Assembly: GCF_900102315.1 (NCBI RefSeq)
Contig: NZ_FNBL01000021.1
Coordinates: 1 to 47,863 of the forward strand
Reading direction: 5' to 3'
Length of the DNA: 47,863 bases
Source of the DNA: Celeribacter baekdonensis
GTDB lineage: Bacteria > Pseudomonadota > Alphaproteobacteria > Rhodobacterales > Rhodobacteraceae
Part shown: one piece after another, positions 9,167 to 18,390 of the stretch
Position numbering within the stretch: position 1 is the first letter of the stretch
How the letters are laid out: the number at the start of each line of letters is the position of its first letter
The notes under the pieces: generated by a model
What the model was told of the DNA's origin: nothing
Database searches by the model: none
Seen by the model: the letters and a program-made list of their open reading frames with translations, nothing else
Program-made: the position numbers and the translations under genes

Positions 9167-9670
9167 ATGACACAAGATGCCCCCTCCCCCTTTCGTGACA
9201 CAGATGATGCGGCCCGGCGCTTGGCACAGGACGTGATTGGCGCGGCACGGCTCGCCGCCCTGGCTGTGCTTGACCCGACCACCGGCGCACCGCATGTCAC
9301 ACGCATCGCCTTTGGCTTGGCGCAGGATGGCACTTGGATGACGTTGATCTCGGATTTGTCGGCTCACACCCAGGCGCTCAAGGCCGACATCCGCGCCGGG
9401 GTTTTGCTTGGCGAAGCGCCGGGCAAAGGCGATCCTTTGGCCTTCCCGCGTCTTTCTGCCAGTGTCGATGCTCATTTTGTGCCCCGAGACGATCCGCGTC
9501 ATCGCGACCTGCGCGCCGCATGGCTTGGCCATCACCCAAAGTCAGCGCTCTATGTCGATTTTGCCGATTTTTCCTTTGTCACCTTCACCCCGCTCTCTGC
9601 GGATTTGAATGGCGGTTTTGGCAATGCATATCGGTTGAGCGTCGCCGATCTCACCCCGATTCAGTCATAA
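9167..9670 (+). CDS. Pyridoxamine 5'-phosphate oxidase-like FMN-binding protein
   Basis: A 167-residue split-barrel flavin-binding protein, of the PPOX-like/HugZ-type group that includes haem-utilisation and F420/FMN-dependent enzymes. The visible core is LAALAVLDPTTGAPHVTRI, then WMTLISDLSAHTQALKADIRAGVLLGE, LSASVDAHFVPRDDPRHRDL and YVDFADFSFVTFTPL. A C-terminal segment GGFGNAYRLSVADL is typical of this subfamily. The protein probably forms a homodimer in the cytoplasm. It lies just after the response regulator but with its own spacing, and is convergent with the beta-helix protein. The exact substrate (haem, pyridoxal or other) cannot be assigned. Confidence 0.85.
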   Translation: MTQDAPSPFRDTDDAARRLAQDVIGAARLAALAVLDPTTGAPHVTRIAFGLAQDGTWMTLISDLSAHTQALKADIRAGVLLGEAPGKGDPLAFPRLSASVDAHFVPRDDPRHRDLRAAWLGHHPKSALYVDFADFSFVTFTPLSADLNGGFGNAYRLSVADLTPIQS

Positions 9671-9745
9671 AAAACCGGACAGCCTCAACCGCCCGGTCCA
9701 TTTCCTTTTGCCACACTGTGCTTGAGACAGAGCTTGAATCAGGGC

Positions 9746-12034
9746 TTAAATCGGGCGGTCCATACGTGAAATCATGTTCACCGTGCCCTTTGTCGCTTCC
9801 GGGAAGGTCAGGCGGATCTGATTCGACGACGCACCATAGTTGACCGTCACGTAGGGGGTGTGGAACACGGTTGCGCCCGTGGCATTCGTCACCGCATTGC
9901 GGAACACAAGGCTTTCCACCCCGCGCGCCCAGCCATCAAATGGCAAATAGGCCGACGGGTCCAAAACCCAATTGGTTGCCGCTGTGCCTTGCGTAAACTC
10001 AAGCGCCACCGGGTTGATGGTGTTCTGGCTGACACCATTGAAGGTGTTGGCCTCAAAGGTGATGTTGCGCATCATATTATTGTCCAAAGTCGCAAAGGTC
10101 GTATCGACCTTATCCACCCGGTCGATATAGCCATTTATCGACTTAAAAGAGTTGTTCTGAACCGACACACCCTGGATGAAATGCCCCGGACCATAGGGTT
10201 TGACCACGATCCACGAGAACCAGCTTGCACAGTCACTTACGGTGAAAATATTGCCCGTGATCGTCAAGCCACCAAAGGAGAACTCGGAATTGAAATCCGG
10301 GGTTGCGTCATGCTCGTTGGTCATTTCGATAAACGAGTTATCAATGTAGTTGCCGGTGACGACCGAGTTCACATTCGGATAGGTAAAAACCAAGCCGGCC
10401 TTGCGCGGACTGTCGGAGTCGTTGTCGCCTTGGAACCAATGGTTTCCGACGAACATATGACCCGTGCCGTAACAAATCGCGGTATGGCCAAAGCGCTGGA
10501 ACCGGCTGTCGCGAATTTTCGAATCATTGGCGTTTACGTTAAAGGCAATCGACTGACGATCCTCTGCACGCAGCGATTGTTCGTTAGACACAAAGGAACA
10601 GCGGTCAATATGCAAATCCTGACAGCCCTCCCCAATCGAGGTCACACCCCGGTTCAGTGGCGATTTGACATGGCAATCTTTGAGTTGGAAATTGTTGCCC
10701 GACGGTGCCAGCATCACCGCAGAAGAATGACCGTTGCACAGGAATTCCACGTCAGAAATCTGAAACTGGGACAGTTTCGACAGACCTGAAAAATCCAGCG
10801 CATATTTGAACCGCGTGAACGTATAGGTCTGGGTCGCATTCGGCGCATAAAGCGGTTGGCTCAAGGTCAAGGTCTGCGCCCCAACATTGACCGCTTGAAC
10901 ATAAACCTCGCGGCCAACTCCCGTCCCGGTCACAAGGCTGCCGACCTTGATGTTGGCGATGTTTGTCACATTGGTCATCTGGCGCGGCGAGGCGGCATTG
11001 TAGCTGCCCTCTGAGGTCATCACCTCAACGTCCCAATTGCTTGAGGCTTGGATGTTGATCTGACCGTTGCGGATCACCCGGCGCACCTCCAAAGTGCTCG
11101 CCCCGGAGACCACGGCCACATCAATCGGTTCGTCGATTTCAATCCGACGACCGCACAGATCGAGGCTGTCGTGATCCGAGAAGTAAAACAGCGCCTGAAT
11201 CGCCTTTTTAAGCCCCAAAACTTCGTCGCCAAACGCATCAATATAGGTGTTGAGGTGAAACCCATGGCGCAGCGTCAAACGTGCTGCGTCTGGCATCGTG
11301 ACCGTGCCATCAAACACCACTTCATTGATCATGGAAACCGTATCGGAGATGTAATACACTCCCTCCGGCACAAGAATCTGACGCCCATCCGCCGCCGCAT
11401 TCGCCGCATTAAAGGCGGCTTTGCAATCGGTCACACCGTCGCCCACCGCGCCAAAGTCGCGAATGTCGATGCGCCCGGAACTGTCGCCCAGAAAATAGGA
11501 GGTCACATCCTCGATCACGATGTCCTCGATCCGAACTGTGCCGCCATTGGCCCCCGTCAAATCCAAACCAAAATGACCGTAAACCGCATCAAGCCCCCAA
11601 GGCATATCCACGCCGCCACGCGCACCAGAGCCGACAATGGCGGTCACTTCGACCACCTCACCATAGGCCGTCAGCGCCACAGTGGACCCGACCTCCGTCA
11701 GTCCTGCCACATTGGCAAAGCTGCTGTCCCCGGCCCAGCCTGCAATCCGCACAGAGGGCAAATTGCCCGAAATCGCTTTCACTTTTGCGGTGATCTGTAG
11801 ATACATCCCCGGCAAAAGCGGTGTTTCGCCCATAAAACGTAGTTTCGTTGTCGTGGTGTTTTTGACGATTTCCAGACAGCCGCCGAAATCCGCGTCCGCT
11901 GCGACCAAAGCCGCGTTTGCGGCCCCGTCATAGGTCGCCGAGCCCGGCGTGCCGTTCTCGCTGGACCAAACGTTTAAACCGTTCGCAAAAGCTGGTGGCA
12001 TCAGCGCCAGCCCGTCAGTAATGGCCTTGTTCAT
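9746..12034 (-). CDS. Right-handed beta-helix protein, pectate-lyase-3 / GH28-related
   Basis: A 762-residue protein with an N-terminal carbohydrate-binding-like beta-sandwich (about 1-200) and a long parallel beta-helix. The latter opens with the superfamily hallmark IDIRDFGAVGDGVTDCKAAFNAA and LVPEGVYYISDTV (Pectate_lyase_3 type). There is no signal peptide, which is unusual for a secreted lyase and fits a phage-tail-spike-like or cell-surface-assembly role. Many Rhodobacterales encode such proteins near polysaccharide loci, but none is adjacent here. ATG 12034 is preferred over 12124 because AAAGGGGT precedes it and the intervening residues are Arg-rich and unlike the family. The polysaccharide substrate is unknown, and catalytic residues cannot be assigned by eye. 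Confidence 0.85.
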   Translation of the reverse strand: MNKAITDGLALMPPAFANGLNVWSSENGTPGSATYDGAANAALVAADADFGGCLEIVKNTTTTKLRFMGETPLLPGMYLQITAKVKAISGNLPSVRIAGWAGDSSFANVAGLTEVGSTVALTAYGEVVEVTAIVGSGARGGVDMPWGLDAVYGHFGLDLTGANGGTVRIEDIVIEDVTSYFLGDSSGRIDIRDFGAVGDGVTDCKAAFNAANAAADGRQILVPEGVYYISDTVSMINEVVFDGTVTMPDAARLTLRHGFHLNTYIDAFGDEVLGLKKAIQALFYFSDHDSLDLCGRRIEIDEPIDVAVVSGASTLEVRRVIRNGQINIQASSNWDVEVMTSEGSYNAASPRQMTNVTNIANIKVGSLVTGTGVGREVYVQAVNVGAQTLTLSQPLYAPNATQTYTFTRFKYALDFSGLSKLSQFQISDVEFLCNGHSSAVMLAPSGNNFQLKDCHVKSPLNRGVTSIGEGCQDLHIDRCSFVSNEQSLRAEDRQSIAFNVNANDSKIRDSRFQRFGHTAICYGTGHMFVGNHWFQGDNDSDSPRKAGLVFTYPNVNSVVTGNYIDNSFIEMTNEHDATPDFNSEFSFGGLTITGNIFTVSDCASWFSWIVVKPYGPGHFIQGVSVQNNSFKSINGYIDRVDKVDTTFATLDNNMMRNITFEANTFNGVSQNTINPVALEFTQGTAATNWVLDPSAYLPFDGWARGVESLVFRNAVTNATGATVFHTPYVTVNYGASSNQIRLTFPEATKGTVNMISRMDRPI

Positions 12035-12248
12035 CCGAACCCCTTTCACATCTTTCAATACATGCGCGACCGGTGCCCGCCGAACCCTCACGGTGCGGCA
12101 CGCTCTCTCATGGTCTCTCGTCATGGAAAGTCCGGGCGCATGACCCGAGATGTGAAAGCTCTACAGCAGCGAAGTTAACGCCGCTGTTAACCCTGCGCGC
12201 GGCTCAATTTGCCCCCGCGCAACGCGCGCCATCTCTCAAAAGGGCTCG

Positions 12249-12644
12249 TCAAACGGCAATATCCGGCAAGTCAATCGGGCGCACCCCGTTCACCTTCCAA
12301 CCGGCATCCGTTTCAATCATGTCGTATTCATAGCCCTGCGTTTGGCCCGTCTGATCGGTGACAATCACCGTCTGACGCACCCGCCCCTCTTTGGCCATGG
12401 CGATGCCAAACCGCACCGTGGCGTTGTTCCAAATCGGGCCGTAGCCCTGTTCGACGATATGGGCAAAACTGCGCGGGTCGACAAACTGGCCTTGGATCAT
12501 CGGACTGGCGTAGTCCCACGCCGTCCCGACATCGCGCTTTTGAAACGCCTGTAGTTGATCCGAAATCACATCCGTCATCTCGTCCGCCACAGCCACAAGC
12601 GGGGCAAAACTCATGACCGTTGTGGTGATCAGTGCTTTAAACAT
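12249..12644 (-). CDS. DUF4864 protein, exported
   Basis: A 131-residue protein of the DUF4864 family, common in Rhodobacterales and of unknown function. The N-terminus MFKALITTTVMSFAPLVAVA is a signal peptide with an AxA-like cleavage region before DEM, so the mature protein is periplasmic. The mature part has the NTF2-like features of the family: QLQAFQKRDVGTAWDYASPMIQ and FAHIVEQGYGPIWNN, then WKVNGVRPIDLP at the end. ATG 12644 is preferred over an upstream in-frame ATG at 12701 because only the former begins with the signal peptide. It is co-directional with lysK, in the 380-base interval between lysK and the beta-helix gene. Confidence 0.85.
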   Translation of the reverse strand: MFKALITTTVMSFAPLVAVADEMTDVISDQLQAFQKRDVGTAWDYASPMIQGQFVDPRSFAHIVEQGYGPIWNNATVRFGIAMAKEGRVRQTVIVTDQTGQTQGYEYDMIETDAGWKVNGVRPIDLPDIAV

Positions 12645-12722
12645 GTAAAAACCCTCCGTCTGTCTGCTTATCATACGCAGCCAAACGAAGGGTCGGATCA
12701 CATTTGCGTCACATGTCGTGGC

Positions 12723-14366
12723 TTAGGCCAGCTCGCCCGCCAATCCTTTTGCGATCAGATCAATGGTTTCATTGACGCCGTAAAGAGCCGCAAAAGACCC
12801 AAAGCGCGGGCCTTCAGATTGTCCCAAAAGCACCTCGTAGAGCGCTTTGAACCAGTCCCGCAGATTGTCAAACTCGTGGTTCTTGCCCACGGCAAACACC
12901 ACCGTTTGCAAGAAATCTCCATCGGTGAAATCCGCATCAGGCAGCGCCTCATCAAGACCATCCGCTGCGTTTTTCTTGGCGATCTCGGCCAAGGCCAGAT
13001 CCGCCGACCCAAAGGCCGCCATCAAATCCGTCATTGCCGCCCGCTCTTGCTCTGTCGGCGCGCGGAAGGTCTTTTCGGGCTTCACAAAGTCATTGTAATA
13101 CCGCACGGCATAGCCCGCCGCCGCATCCAATTGTGGATGGGTTTCGGCCAAGGCCTCCGGCGCATAGCGTTTGATATAGCCCCAAAGCTGATCCTTATCC
13201 TCGGCCCCCGCCACTGAGGCAAGGTTGAGCAACATGGTGAACGGCACGACCATATCAGAGGCCGGAACATCCGCCCCGTGAATGTGGAACACCGGGTTGT
13301 TGGCGCGTTGGGTGACGTCCTGTTTGGCATAGGCCCGCAGCTGTTGGTGATACTCGTCCATCGCCCGCGGGATCACGTCAAAATGCATCCGCTTCGCCGT
13401 TTTGGGCTTTTGATACATGAAATAGGACAGGCTTTCAGTCGAGGCATAGGTCAGCCATTCATCAATGGTCAAACCATTGCCCGACGATTTCGAAATTTTC
13501 TGACCGCTCGAGTCCAAGAACAATTCATACGTGAAATGCTCCGGCTTTTTCCCACCCAGAATTTCACAAATCCGGTCATAGATCGGCGTGTTGGTGCTGT
13601 GGTCTTTGCCATACATTTCAAAATCCACATCCAGCGCCGCCCAGCGCGCGCCAAAATCCGGCTTCCACTGCAATTTCACGTTGCCGCCCGTGACCGGCAG
13701 GGTCCACTCGCGGCCCTCTTCATCGTCAAAAGTGATCGTGTAATCGTCGCGGTTGACCGATTTCATCGGCACATAAAGCACCCGCCCCGTCTCCGGGTGG
13801 ATCGGCAGGAAAATCGAATAGCTCGCCGCCCGCTCATCGCGCAGAGATTTCAACATCACCGCCATCACCTCATCATATTTGTCGACGGCGCGTTTGAGCA
13901 CCTCGTCAAACTGACCCGATTTGTAAAACTCCGTGGCCGAATAAAATTCATACTCAAAACCAAACGTGTCAAGGAACCGCCGCAACATCGCATTGTTGTG
14001 ATGACCAAAGCTCTCAAACTCGCCAAACGGGTCCGGCACAGAGGTCAGCGGCCGCTGCGCGTTCTCTTTCAACATCTCTTGGTTCGGCACATTCCCCGGC
14101 ACTTTACGCATCCCGTCCATATCGTCGGAGAAACAAATCAGCCGGGTCGGAACGTCGGAAATCACCTCAAAGGCGCGGCGGATCATCGTTGTGCGCAAAA
14201 CCTCGCCAAAGGTGCCGATATGCGGCAAACCAGACGGCCCATAGCCGGTCTCAAACAGCACAAATCCCTTCTTGTCCTTGGACTGCTCATAGCGCTTGAG
14301 TACCTTGCGCGCCTCTTCAAAGGGCCAGGCTTTCGAACTCATACCAGCGTCACGCAGGTCAGACAT
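12723..14366 (-). CDS. lysK: Lysyl-tRNA synthetase, class I
   Basis: Class I LysRS charges tRNA-Lys with lysine in the cytoplasm. It is a Rossmann-fold enzyme unrelated to the class II LysRS of most bacteria, and is known from archaea, alphaproteobacteria and spirochaetes. From ATG 14366 the protein has 547 residues. The HIGH-type motif PHIG lies at 48-51 within [13 protein letters not shown], and the KMSKS-type loop KISKS lies at 290-294. [16 protein letters not shown] and [14 protein letters not shown] are further family signatures. The frame stays open to 14456, but that extension is Arg-rich and not part of the family; Met at 14342 is an alternative. No second LysRS is seen in the window, so this is presumably the housekeeping enzyme. 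Confidence 0.95.
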   Translation of the reverse strand: MSDLRDAGMSSKAWPFEEARKVLKRYEQSKDKKGFVLFETGYGPSGLPHIGTFGEVLRTTMIRRAFEVISDVPTRLICFSDDMDGMRKVPGNVPNQEMLKENAQRPLTSVPDPFGEFESFGHHNNAMLRRFLDTFGFEYEFYSATEFYKSGQFDEVLKRAVDKYDEVMAVMLKSLRDERAASYSIFLPIHPETGRVLYVPMKSVNRDDYTITFDDEEGREWTLPVTGGNVKLQWKPDFGARWAALDVDFEMYGKDHSTNTPIYDRICEILGGKKPEHFTYELFLDSSGQKISKSSGNGLTIDEWLTYASTESLSYFMYQKPKTAKRMHFDVIPRAMDEYHQQLRAYAKQDVTQRANNPVFHIHGADVPASDMVVPFTMLLNLASVAGAEDKDQLWGYIKRYAPEALAETHPQLDAAAGYAVRYYNDFVKPEKTFRAPTEQERAAMTDLMAAFGSADLALAEIAKKNAADGLDEALPDADFTDGDFLQTVVFAVGKNHEFDNLRDWFKALYEVLLGQSEGPRFGSFAALYGVNETIDLIAKGLAGELA

Positions 14367-14599
14367 GGGGACAATCCTTATATCATTTGACAGCAGGCAT
14401 CGGCGCAGACGCCGCCCGCAAACTCGTCGTCTATTGCCAGTCACGCCAAGGGTCAAGAATTACTGGGCAATTTGCGGCGTAATCCTCTGGATTTTCCGAC
14501 CGCCACGCCCGGCCTGATCAGAACAAGACTTGCCCCCACCCAACGCCCCGCCTATCCTTCCTCCAACCGCCTTTGGGCCCCTATGAAAAGACCGTTCCG

Positions 14600-15040
14600 A
14601 TGACCGATATGCCCCATTCCCTCACCCCACAGGACTGCCTCGTCGCCGTCATGATCGCGCAATCCATGTCTGACGAAAACATCCGCACGGCGGAATTGAT
14701 CACGATCGAGAATATCGTCAACCACCTGCCGATCTTTGCCGATTATGATCCAGACCGGATCAAAGTGGTCTCATCAACCGTCTTCGACCTCTTCTCCGAA
14801 GAAGACGGTCTTGACGCGCTCTTCGGCCTGATCCGCGACAACCTTCCGGGCTATCTGTTTGAAACCGCTTATGCTTTGGCCTGTGATGTGGCCGCAGCCG
14901 ACGGAAAGACCTACGAGGCCGAGTTGCGATTGTTGGAAGAAATCCGCTACGAACTCACCATAGACCGCTTGCATGCCGCCGCCATCGAACGCGGGGCTCG
15001 GGCACGCTATACCGTCGTACACGAAACAGAAAACGCCTGA
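14600..15040 (+). CDS. TerB-like protein
   Basis: A 146-residue all-helical protein of the TerB/co-chaperone DjlA N-terminal fold family. It has LTPQDCLVAVMIAQSMSDE at the N-terminus and the conserved acidic turn ALACDVAAADGKTYEAELRLLEEI near residue 100, which in TerB proteins binds divalent metal. There is no signal peptide; it is cytosolic. The 'tellurite resistance' label is inherited from the family name and says little about its role here, because no other ter genes are present. ATG 14600 fits the family better than an in-frame ATG at 14573; both have weak ribosome binding sites. It is convergent with dacB. Confidence 0.82.
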   Translation: MTDMPHSLTPQDCLVAVMIAQSMSDENIRTAELITIENIVNHLPIFADYDPDRIKVVSSTVFDLFSEEDGLDALFGLIRDNLPGYLFETAYALACDVAAADGKTYEAELRLLEEIRYELTIDRLHAAAIERGARARYTVVHETENA

Positions 15041-15076
15041 GCTGCGTTTTTCAAATCCGCTCCACAACAGCCTAAA

Positions 15077-15119
15077 GCGTTCCGCCATAAACCTGTTTCA
15101 CGGGTTTATGGCGGAACGC
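15077..15119. repeat. Perfect 17-bp hairpin in a convergent intergenic region
   Basis: Arms GCGTTCCGCCATAAACC and its exact complement (15077-15093 / 15103-15119); two further pairs can extend the stem and leave a 5-base loop. There is no T-run on either side, so it is not a standard factor-independent terminator, though it could stop transcription from the TerB-like gene or protect mRNA ends. It could also be a member of a dispersed palindromic repeat family. Confidence 0.7.
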
Positions 15120-15141
15120 CCACACCATTGATATGTCTGGC

Positions 15142-15184
15142 AGCGTCACACCTTTCCCCTGTCTCAGGTGAAAGGCGTGACGCT
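15142..15184. terminator. Second long hairpin, abutting the dacB stop codon
   Basis: Arms AGCGTCAC-A-CCTTTC and GAAAGG-C-GTGACGCT give 14 pairs around one A/C mismatch. An inner CCTG/CAGG stem closes on TCT. It begins at the base next to the dacB stop (15185), so it likely forms the 3' end of the dacB transcript. No T-run follows on the minus strand. Confidence 0.55.
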
Positions 15185-16669
15185 TTAGCTCTGATACGCC
15201 GCTGCCCAGCGCGCAATCAACGCCTGTTGCAGTTTCTTTGCACCTGCATTGAAGCTCCTCGCCCCCTGCGGCACGTCCTGACCCGACAGCTTCGCGGCCT
15301 CACGCTTTGGCACATCTGCGGCAAAAATCGCAAAGGCCATCCTCTTGCCCCCCGGCGCCTCAAGATACCCGGCCAATGTGGACACAAAATCCAGCGTCCC
15401 GGTTTTGGCGACCACTGACGCCGGCGCATCCTTGATCACCTCGCCCTGCGCATTCTTCATCGGAATCGACTTCAAAAGCGGCGCAAGAGTTGCCTCAACG
15501 CCGGGCGTCGTCAGCATATGCACCATGTCAGACGCGGATATCTGTGACGCCCCACCGAGGCCGGAATGATCCACAAAAGACATATGCCGCAAGCCGAACC
15601 GTGCCTGTGCCCATTCGGTCATCGCCTGCGCGGAGGCCTGCAAAGACACCGGCTTTACCCCTCGCGCCTGTGTGGTCAAAAGCCCCAAAACCTCCGCCGT
15701 CAAATTGGTCGAATATTTCAACATACCCTTTACAATCAAACTCATAGGGGCACTCTCAAGACGGGAAATCTCGACAGCCTCAGGGATGACATTTGCCCGC
15801 TGCGCCTGTGGCAATCGCAGGCCAAGCTGTGCGGCAACCGTCTGAAACACTTCGCCCGCATAGAGCGTTGGCAAACGCACCGGCAACCAGCGCGCCCCGC
15901 CACTGCCAAGTGCGGAACGCGCCACCGTCCATTCGTCCCGCCCCTGCCCCGGCTCGTGATCAAACACCGGCTGGTCGCGCAGCGCGACGCGCATCTGGGC
16001 AATGCGCACATCAGGGGCAAATTTTGCGGCGCGCGCGTCCATTTTAAGGCTGTAATCCTCGCCCTGACGCCGCCATTCGAAATGCACCCGATTGTAATTC
16101 AGGTTCAGCCCGGTGATCGCCGGATTATAGCCCGCATATTCGGTCTGCGCCCCATCGATCTGTTCAATCCGCGGCAAGGCGCCATCATGGACCAAAAACC
16201 GTCCAGACACGCCCGAAATCCCAGCGTCGCGAAGCTGGCTCGCCAGTCGTGCCAACGCATCCGTGTCCAGGGTCGGATCGCCGCTGCCGATCAAAATCAA
16301 ATCGCCCTGCACCACGCCGTTGCTGATCGGACCCGTCGCCAACACCCTTGTGGCAAACCGAAAGTCAGGTCCCAAATGTTCAAGCGCATAAAGGCTCGTC
16401 ACCGTTTTCGCCACCGAAGCCGGCGGCAGTCGCAAAAGCGGGCCGCGCACCTCCAGCATCTCGCTTTGCGCCACATGCGCCACGGCAAAGGCGACCTCCC
16501 CCGACAGGCCCGCCCGCTCGACAAGCGCATCCCCCGTTGGAAGCCCCTGTTTATGGAGATCAAGCGGACGCGGTTTCGGAATCGGCGAGACCATCGTCTC
16601 TTGCCCAAACGCCGCCCCGGCCACACCGCCCAAAAGCAGCCCAAGTATCGCACGTCTGTTCAGACTCAT
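15185..16669 (-). CDS. dacB: D-alanyl-D-alanine carboxypeptidase/endopeptidase (PBP4 type)
   Basis: A class C low-molecular-weight penicillin-binding protein of the PBP4/DacB (S13 peptidase) family. It trims pentapeptides and opens 4-3 crosslinks of peptidoglycan in the periplasm. The 494-residue protein has an N-terminal signal that looks like a Tat type (NRRAILGLLLGGVAGAAFG, twin Arg near residue 5). The catalytic triad motifs are S85-V-A-K88, S320-T-N322 and K422-T-G424. A large domain is inserted between the first two motifs, as expected for PBP4. SFVDHSGLGGASQIS is another family block. It stands between the convergent TerB-like gene and upstream nadD on the same strand, 121 bases apart, and may be cotranscribed with nadD. 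Confidence 0.93.
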   Translation of the reverse strand: MSLNRRAILGLLLGGVAGAAFGQETMVSPIPKPRPLDLHKQGLPTGDALVERAGLSGEVAFAVAHVAQSEMLEVRGPLLRLPPASVAKTVTSLYALEHLGPDFRFATRVLATGPISNGVVQGDLILIGSGDPTLDTDALARLASQLRDAGISGVSGRFLVHDGALPRIEQIDGAQTEYAGYNPAITGLNLNYNRVHFEWRRQGEDYSLKMDARAAKFAPDVRIAQMRVALRDQPVFDHEPGQGRDEWTVARSALGSGGARWLPVRLPTLYAGEVFQTVAAQLGLRLPQAQRANVIPEAVEISRLESAPMSLIVKGMLKYSTNLTAEVLGLLTTQARGVKPVSLQASAQAMTEWAQARFGLRHMSFVDHSGLGGASQISASDMVHMLTTPGVEATLAPLLKSIPMKNAQGEVIKDAPASVVAKTGTLDFVSTLAGYLEAPGGKRMAFAIFAADVPKREAAKLSGQDVPQGARSFNAGAKKLQQALIARWAAAYQS

Positions 16670-16790
16670 ACCCCAATCTCCCCTGATAAGCCGGAGTTAA
16701 CCCTGTGGCAGAGATCCGAGCAAGACGGGAAAACATGACCAGGGTCAGGCGTTGCAAAATCGCCCGCATAAAGTCTTTGCCTGCAAGCGC

Positions 16791-17396
16791 TCAGACCCCG
16801 CCCCACTCGCCATTTGCGCGAATTTCGCTTGAGGACGCATCTGACATCGGGACATTGATGAAACACCAACTGGGGACACCACGTCGCCCCAAAAGCCGTG
16901 AAGCCCGCGCCGGAAGCTTTGCATAGTCAAAGGTTTGGGCCGCCACCGAATTGCGCGCCGCCCCGCGCGTGCCGGGTCGGGCGATCACCCCCACAAGTGT
17001 CGTCGCCATAATGCCTTGCCAATCTTGCCAAAGATGAAACTGGGCGAGGTTATCCGCCCCCATCAGCCAGACAAAGGTCACACCGGGATAGAGCGCCTTC
17101 ACCGCATCCAGCGTGGCCGCAGTATAGCGGGTTTTGGTGTGGCTCTCGAGATCGGTGATCTCGACACGCGGGTGATCCATTATGGCACGGGCATGGGACA
17201 ACCGCTTTTCCATCGCCGCCGGACCTTTTGATTTCAATGGGTTGCCGGGACTAACCAGCCACCACACCCGATCCAAGTCGAACCGTTTGAGCGCCATTTT
17301 AGTGATATGCACGTGGCCTTCATGCGCGGGATCAAACGATCCCCCGAGCAGGCCAATCACTTGGCCCGGACGAGCATATGGCAGGTCATACCGCAT
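16791..17396 (-). CDS. nadD: Nicotinate-nucleotide adenylyltransferase
   Basis: NadD adenylates nicotinate mononucleotide to deamido-NAD in NAD biosynthesis. The 201-residue protein from ATG 17396 begins [12 protein letters not shown] and has the nucleotidyltransferase signature [11 protein letters not shown] at about residues 18-28. [13 protein letters not shown] follows, then the [16 protein letters not shown] core. The second adenylate-binding motif is SDASSSEIR near the C-terminus. The frame is open to 17477, but the extra residues do not belong to the family and AGGA precedes ATG 17396. It is divergent from the MarR-GNAT gene across a spacer that carries inverted and direct repeats. Confidence 0.95.
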   Translation of the reverse strand: MRYDLPYARPGQVIGLLGGSFDPAHEGHVHITKMALKRFDLDRVWWLVSPGNPLKSKGPAAMEKRLSHARAIMDHPRVEITDLESHTKTRYTAATLDAVKALYPGVTFVWLMGADNLAQFHLWQDWQGIMATTLVGVIARPGTRGAARNSVAAQTFDYAKLPARASRLLGRRGVPSWCFINVPMSDASSSEIRANGEWGGV

Positions 17397-17423
17397 GACG
17401 TCCTGAATGGCGGGAAGGCAGGC

Positions 17424-17496
17424 GGCTGTCAATCTGTCTGGCTTGACAGCCGCAATTACATGACTAAAGTCAGGCAAAATATCAGACTAAGGTCAG
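17424..17496 (+). promoter_or_regulatory. Promoter with operator-like repeats before the MarR-GNAT gene
   Basis: A perfect 9-bp inverted repeat GGCTGTCAA/TTGACAGCC with 10-base spacer (17424-17451) contains a -35 candidate TTGACA (17443-17448). A -10 candidate TAAAGT follows at 17465-17470 (16-base spacing). Two near-identical 12-mers, GACTAAAGTCAG (17462-17473) and GACTAAGGTCAG (17485-17496), each with palindromic GACT/AGTC character, start 23 bases apart, about two helical turns. The first covers the -10. This is the layout of an autorepressing MarR-type regulator; binding is inferred. Confidence 0.6.
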
Positions 17497-17504
17497 CCTT
17501 TAAA

Positions 17505-18380
17505 ATGTCCCTCAATCCCGTCTCCCGCATCCGCCGATTCAATCGCGCCGTCACCACCGAAACTGGCGCTTTGGATCATAGCTTTCTGGGGCGTGGACGC
17601 CCGCTTGGCGCCGCGCGCGTGCTCAATGCCATTGGCCCAACGGGACGATCCATCTCAGACATTCGCAATTTTTTGGGCCTCGACACCGGCTTGTTGAGCC
17701 GCCTTTTGCGCGGGCTTGAAGACGAGGGCCTGATCCATGTCTCTGAGGACAAGCACGACAAACGCCGCCGTTTCGCCGTTTTCACCCCCAAAGGTCACGC
17801 CGAATACGAGGCCTATGAAACCCTCTCCAATGACCGCGCCCAAGCCCTCATCGACCGTCATCCCAACCCAGAGGCGCTTTTGGCCGCGATGGATTTGGTT
17901 GCCTCCGCCTTGGGCCGCGACCGGATCGAAATTGCCGCAACAGACCCACAAAGCCCGCACGCGATGCACTGTTTATTGGCCTATTACGGCGAATTGGCCA
18001 CCCGTTTTTCGATGGGTTTTGACCCGTCCGAAGCCGCCCCTTTGGATGCCACCGATATGCGTCCGCCACGCGGCACATTCCTGATCGCCATGTCCGACGG
18101 CCTGCCCTCCGGCTGTGTCGGCCTCAAAGGCACGGACAAAGGATATGCCGAAATCAAACGCCTCTGGGTCGCCCCCTCCGCGCGCGGGTTGGGATTGGCC
18201 AAACGCCTGATGAGCGAGGCAGAATCCCACGCGCGCGCCTTGGGCATCTCCACGCTCAGGCTCGACACCAACTCCGCCTTGCCAGAAGCCACCGCCCTCT
18301 ACCACCGCACCGGCTGGACCGAAATTGACCGGTTCAACGACGATCCCTACCCGGATTTGTTCTTTGAAAAGCGGGTGTAG
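17505..18380 (+). CDS. MarR-type regulator fused to GNAT acetyltransferase
   Basis: A 291-residue two-domain protein. Residues about 1-140 form a MarR-like winged helix (LGAARVLNAIGPTGRSISDIRNFLGLDTGLLSRLLRGLEDEGLI, then DKHDKRRRFAVFTPKGHAEYE, the wing). Residues about 150-291 are a GNAT N-acetyltransferase with the acetyl-CoA loop IKRLWVAPSARGLGLAKRLM and the C-terminal TALYHRTGWTEID. This fusion is known in proteobacteria; the acetylated substrate is not. ATG 17505 is favoured. ATG 17460 would place translation through the operator-like repeats. The direct repeats just upstream suggest autoregulation, with the acetyltransferase substrate as a possible effector. Confidence 0.9.
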   Translation: MSLNPVSRIRRFNRAVTTETGALDHSFLGRGRPLGAARVLNAIGPTGRSISDIRNFLGLDTGLLSRLLRGLEDEGLIHVSEDKHDKRRRFAVFTPKGHAEYEAYETLSNDRAQALIDRHPNPEALLAAMDLVASALGRDRIEIAATDPQSPHAMHCLLAYYGELATRFSMGFDPSEAAPLDATDMRPPRGTFLIAMSDGLPSGCVGLKGTDKGYAEIKRLWVAPSARGLGLAKRLMSEAESHARALGISTLRLDTNSALPEATALYHRTGWTEIDRFNDDPYPDLFFEKRV

Positions 18381-18390
18381 AGCACAGCGT

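Noticed and set aside
9860-10789. Long plus-strand frames opposite the beta-helix gene, and similar ones opposite lysK, dacB and tamB
   Set aside because: They are antisense shadows of well-supported genes with no independent motif or ribosome binding site.
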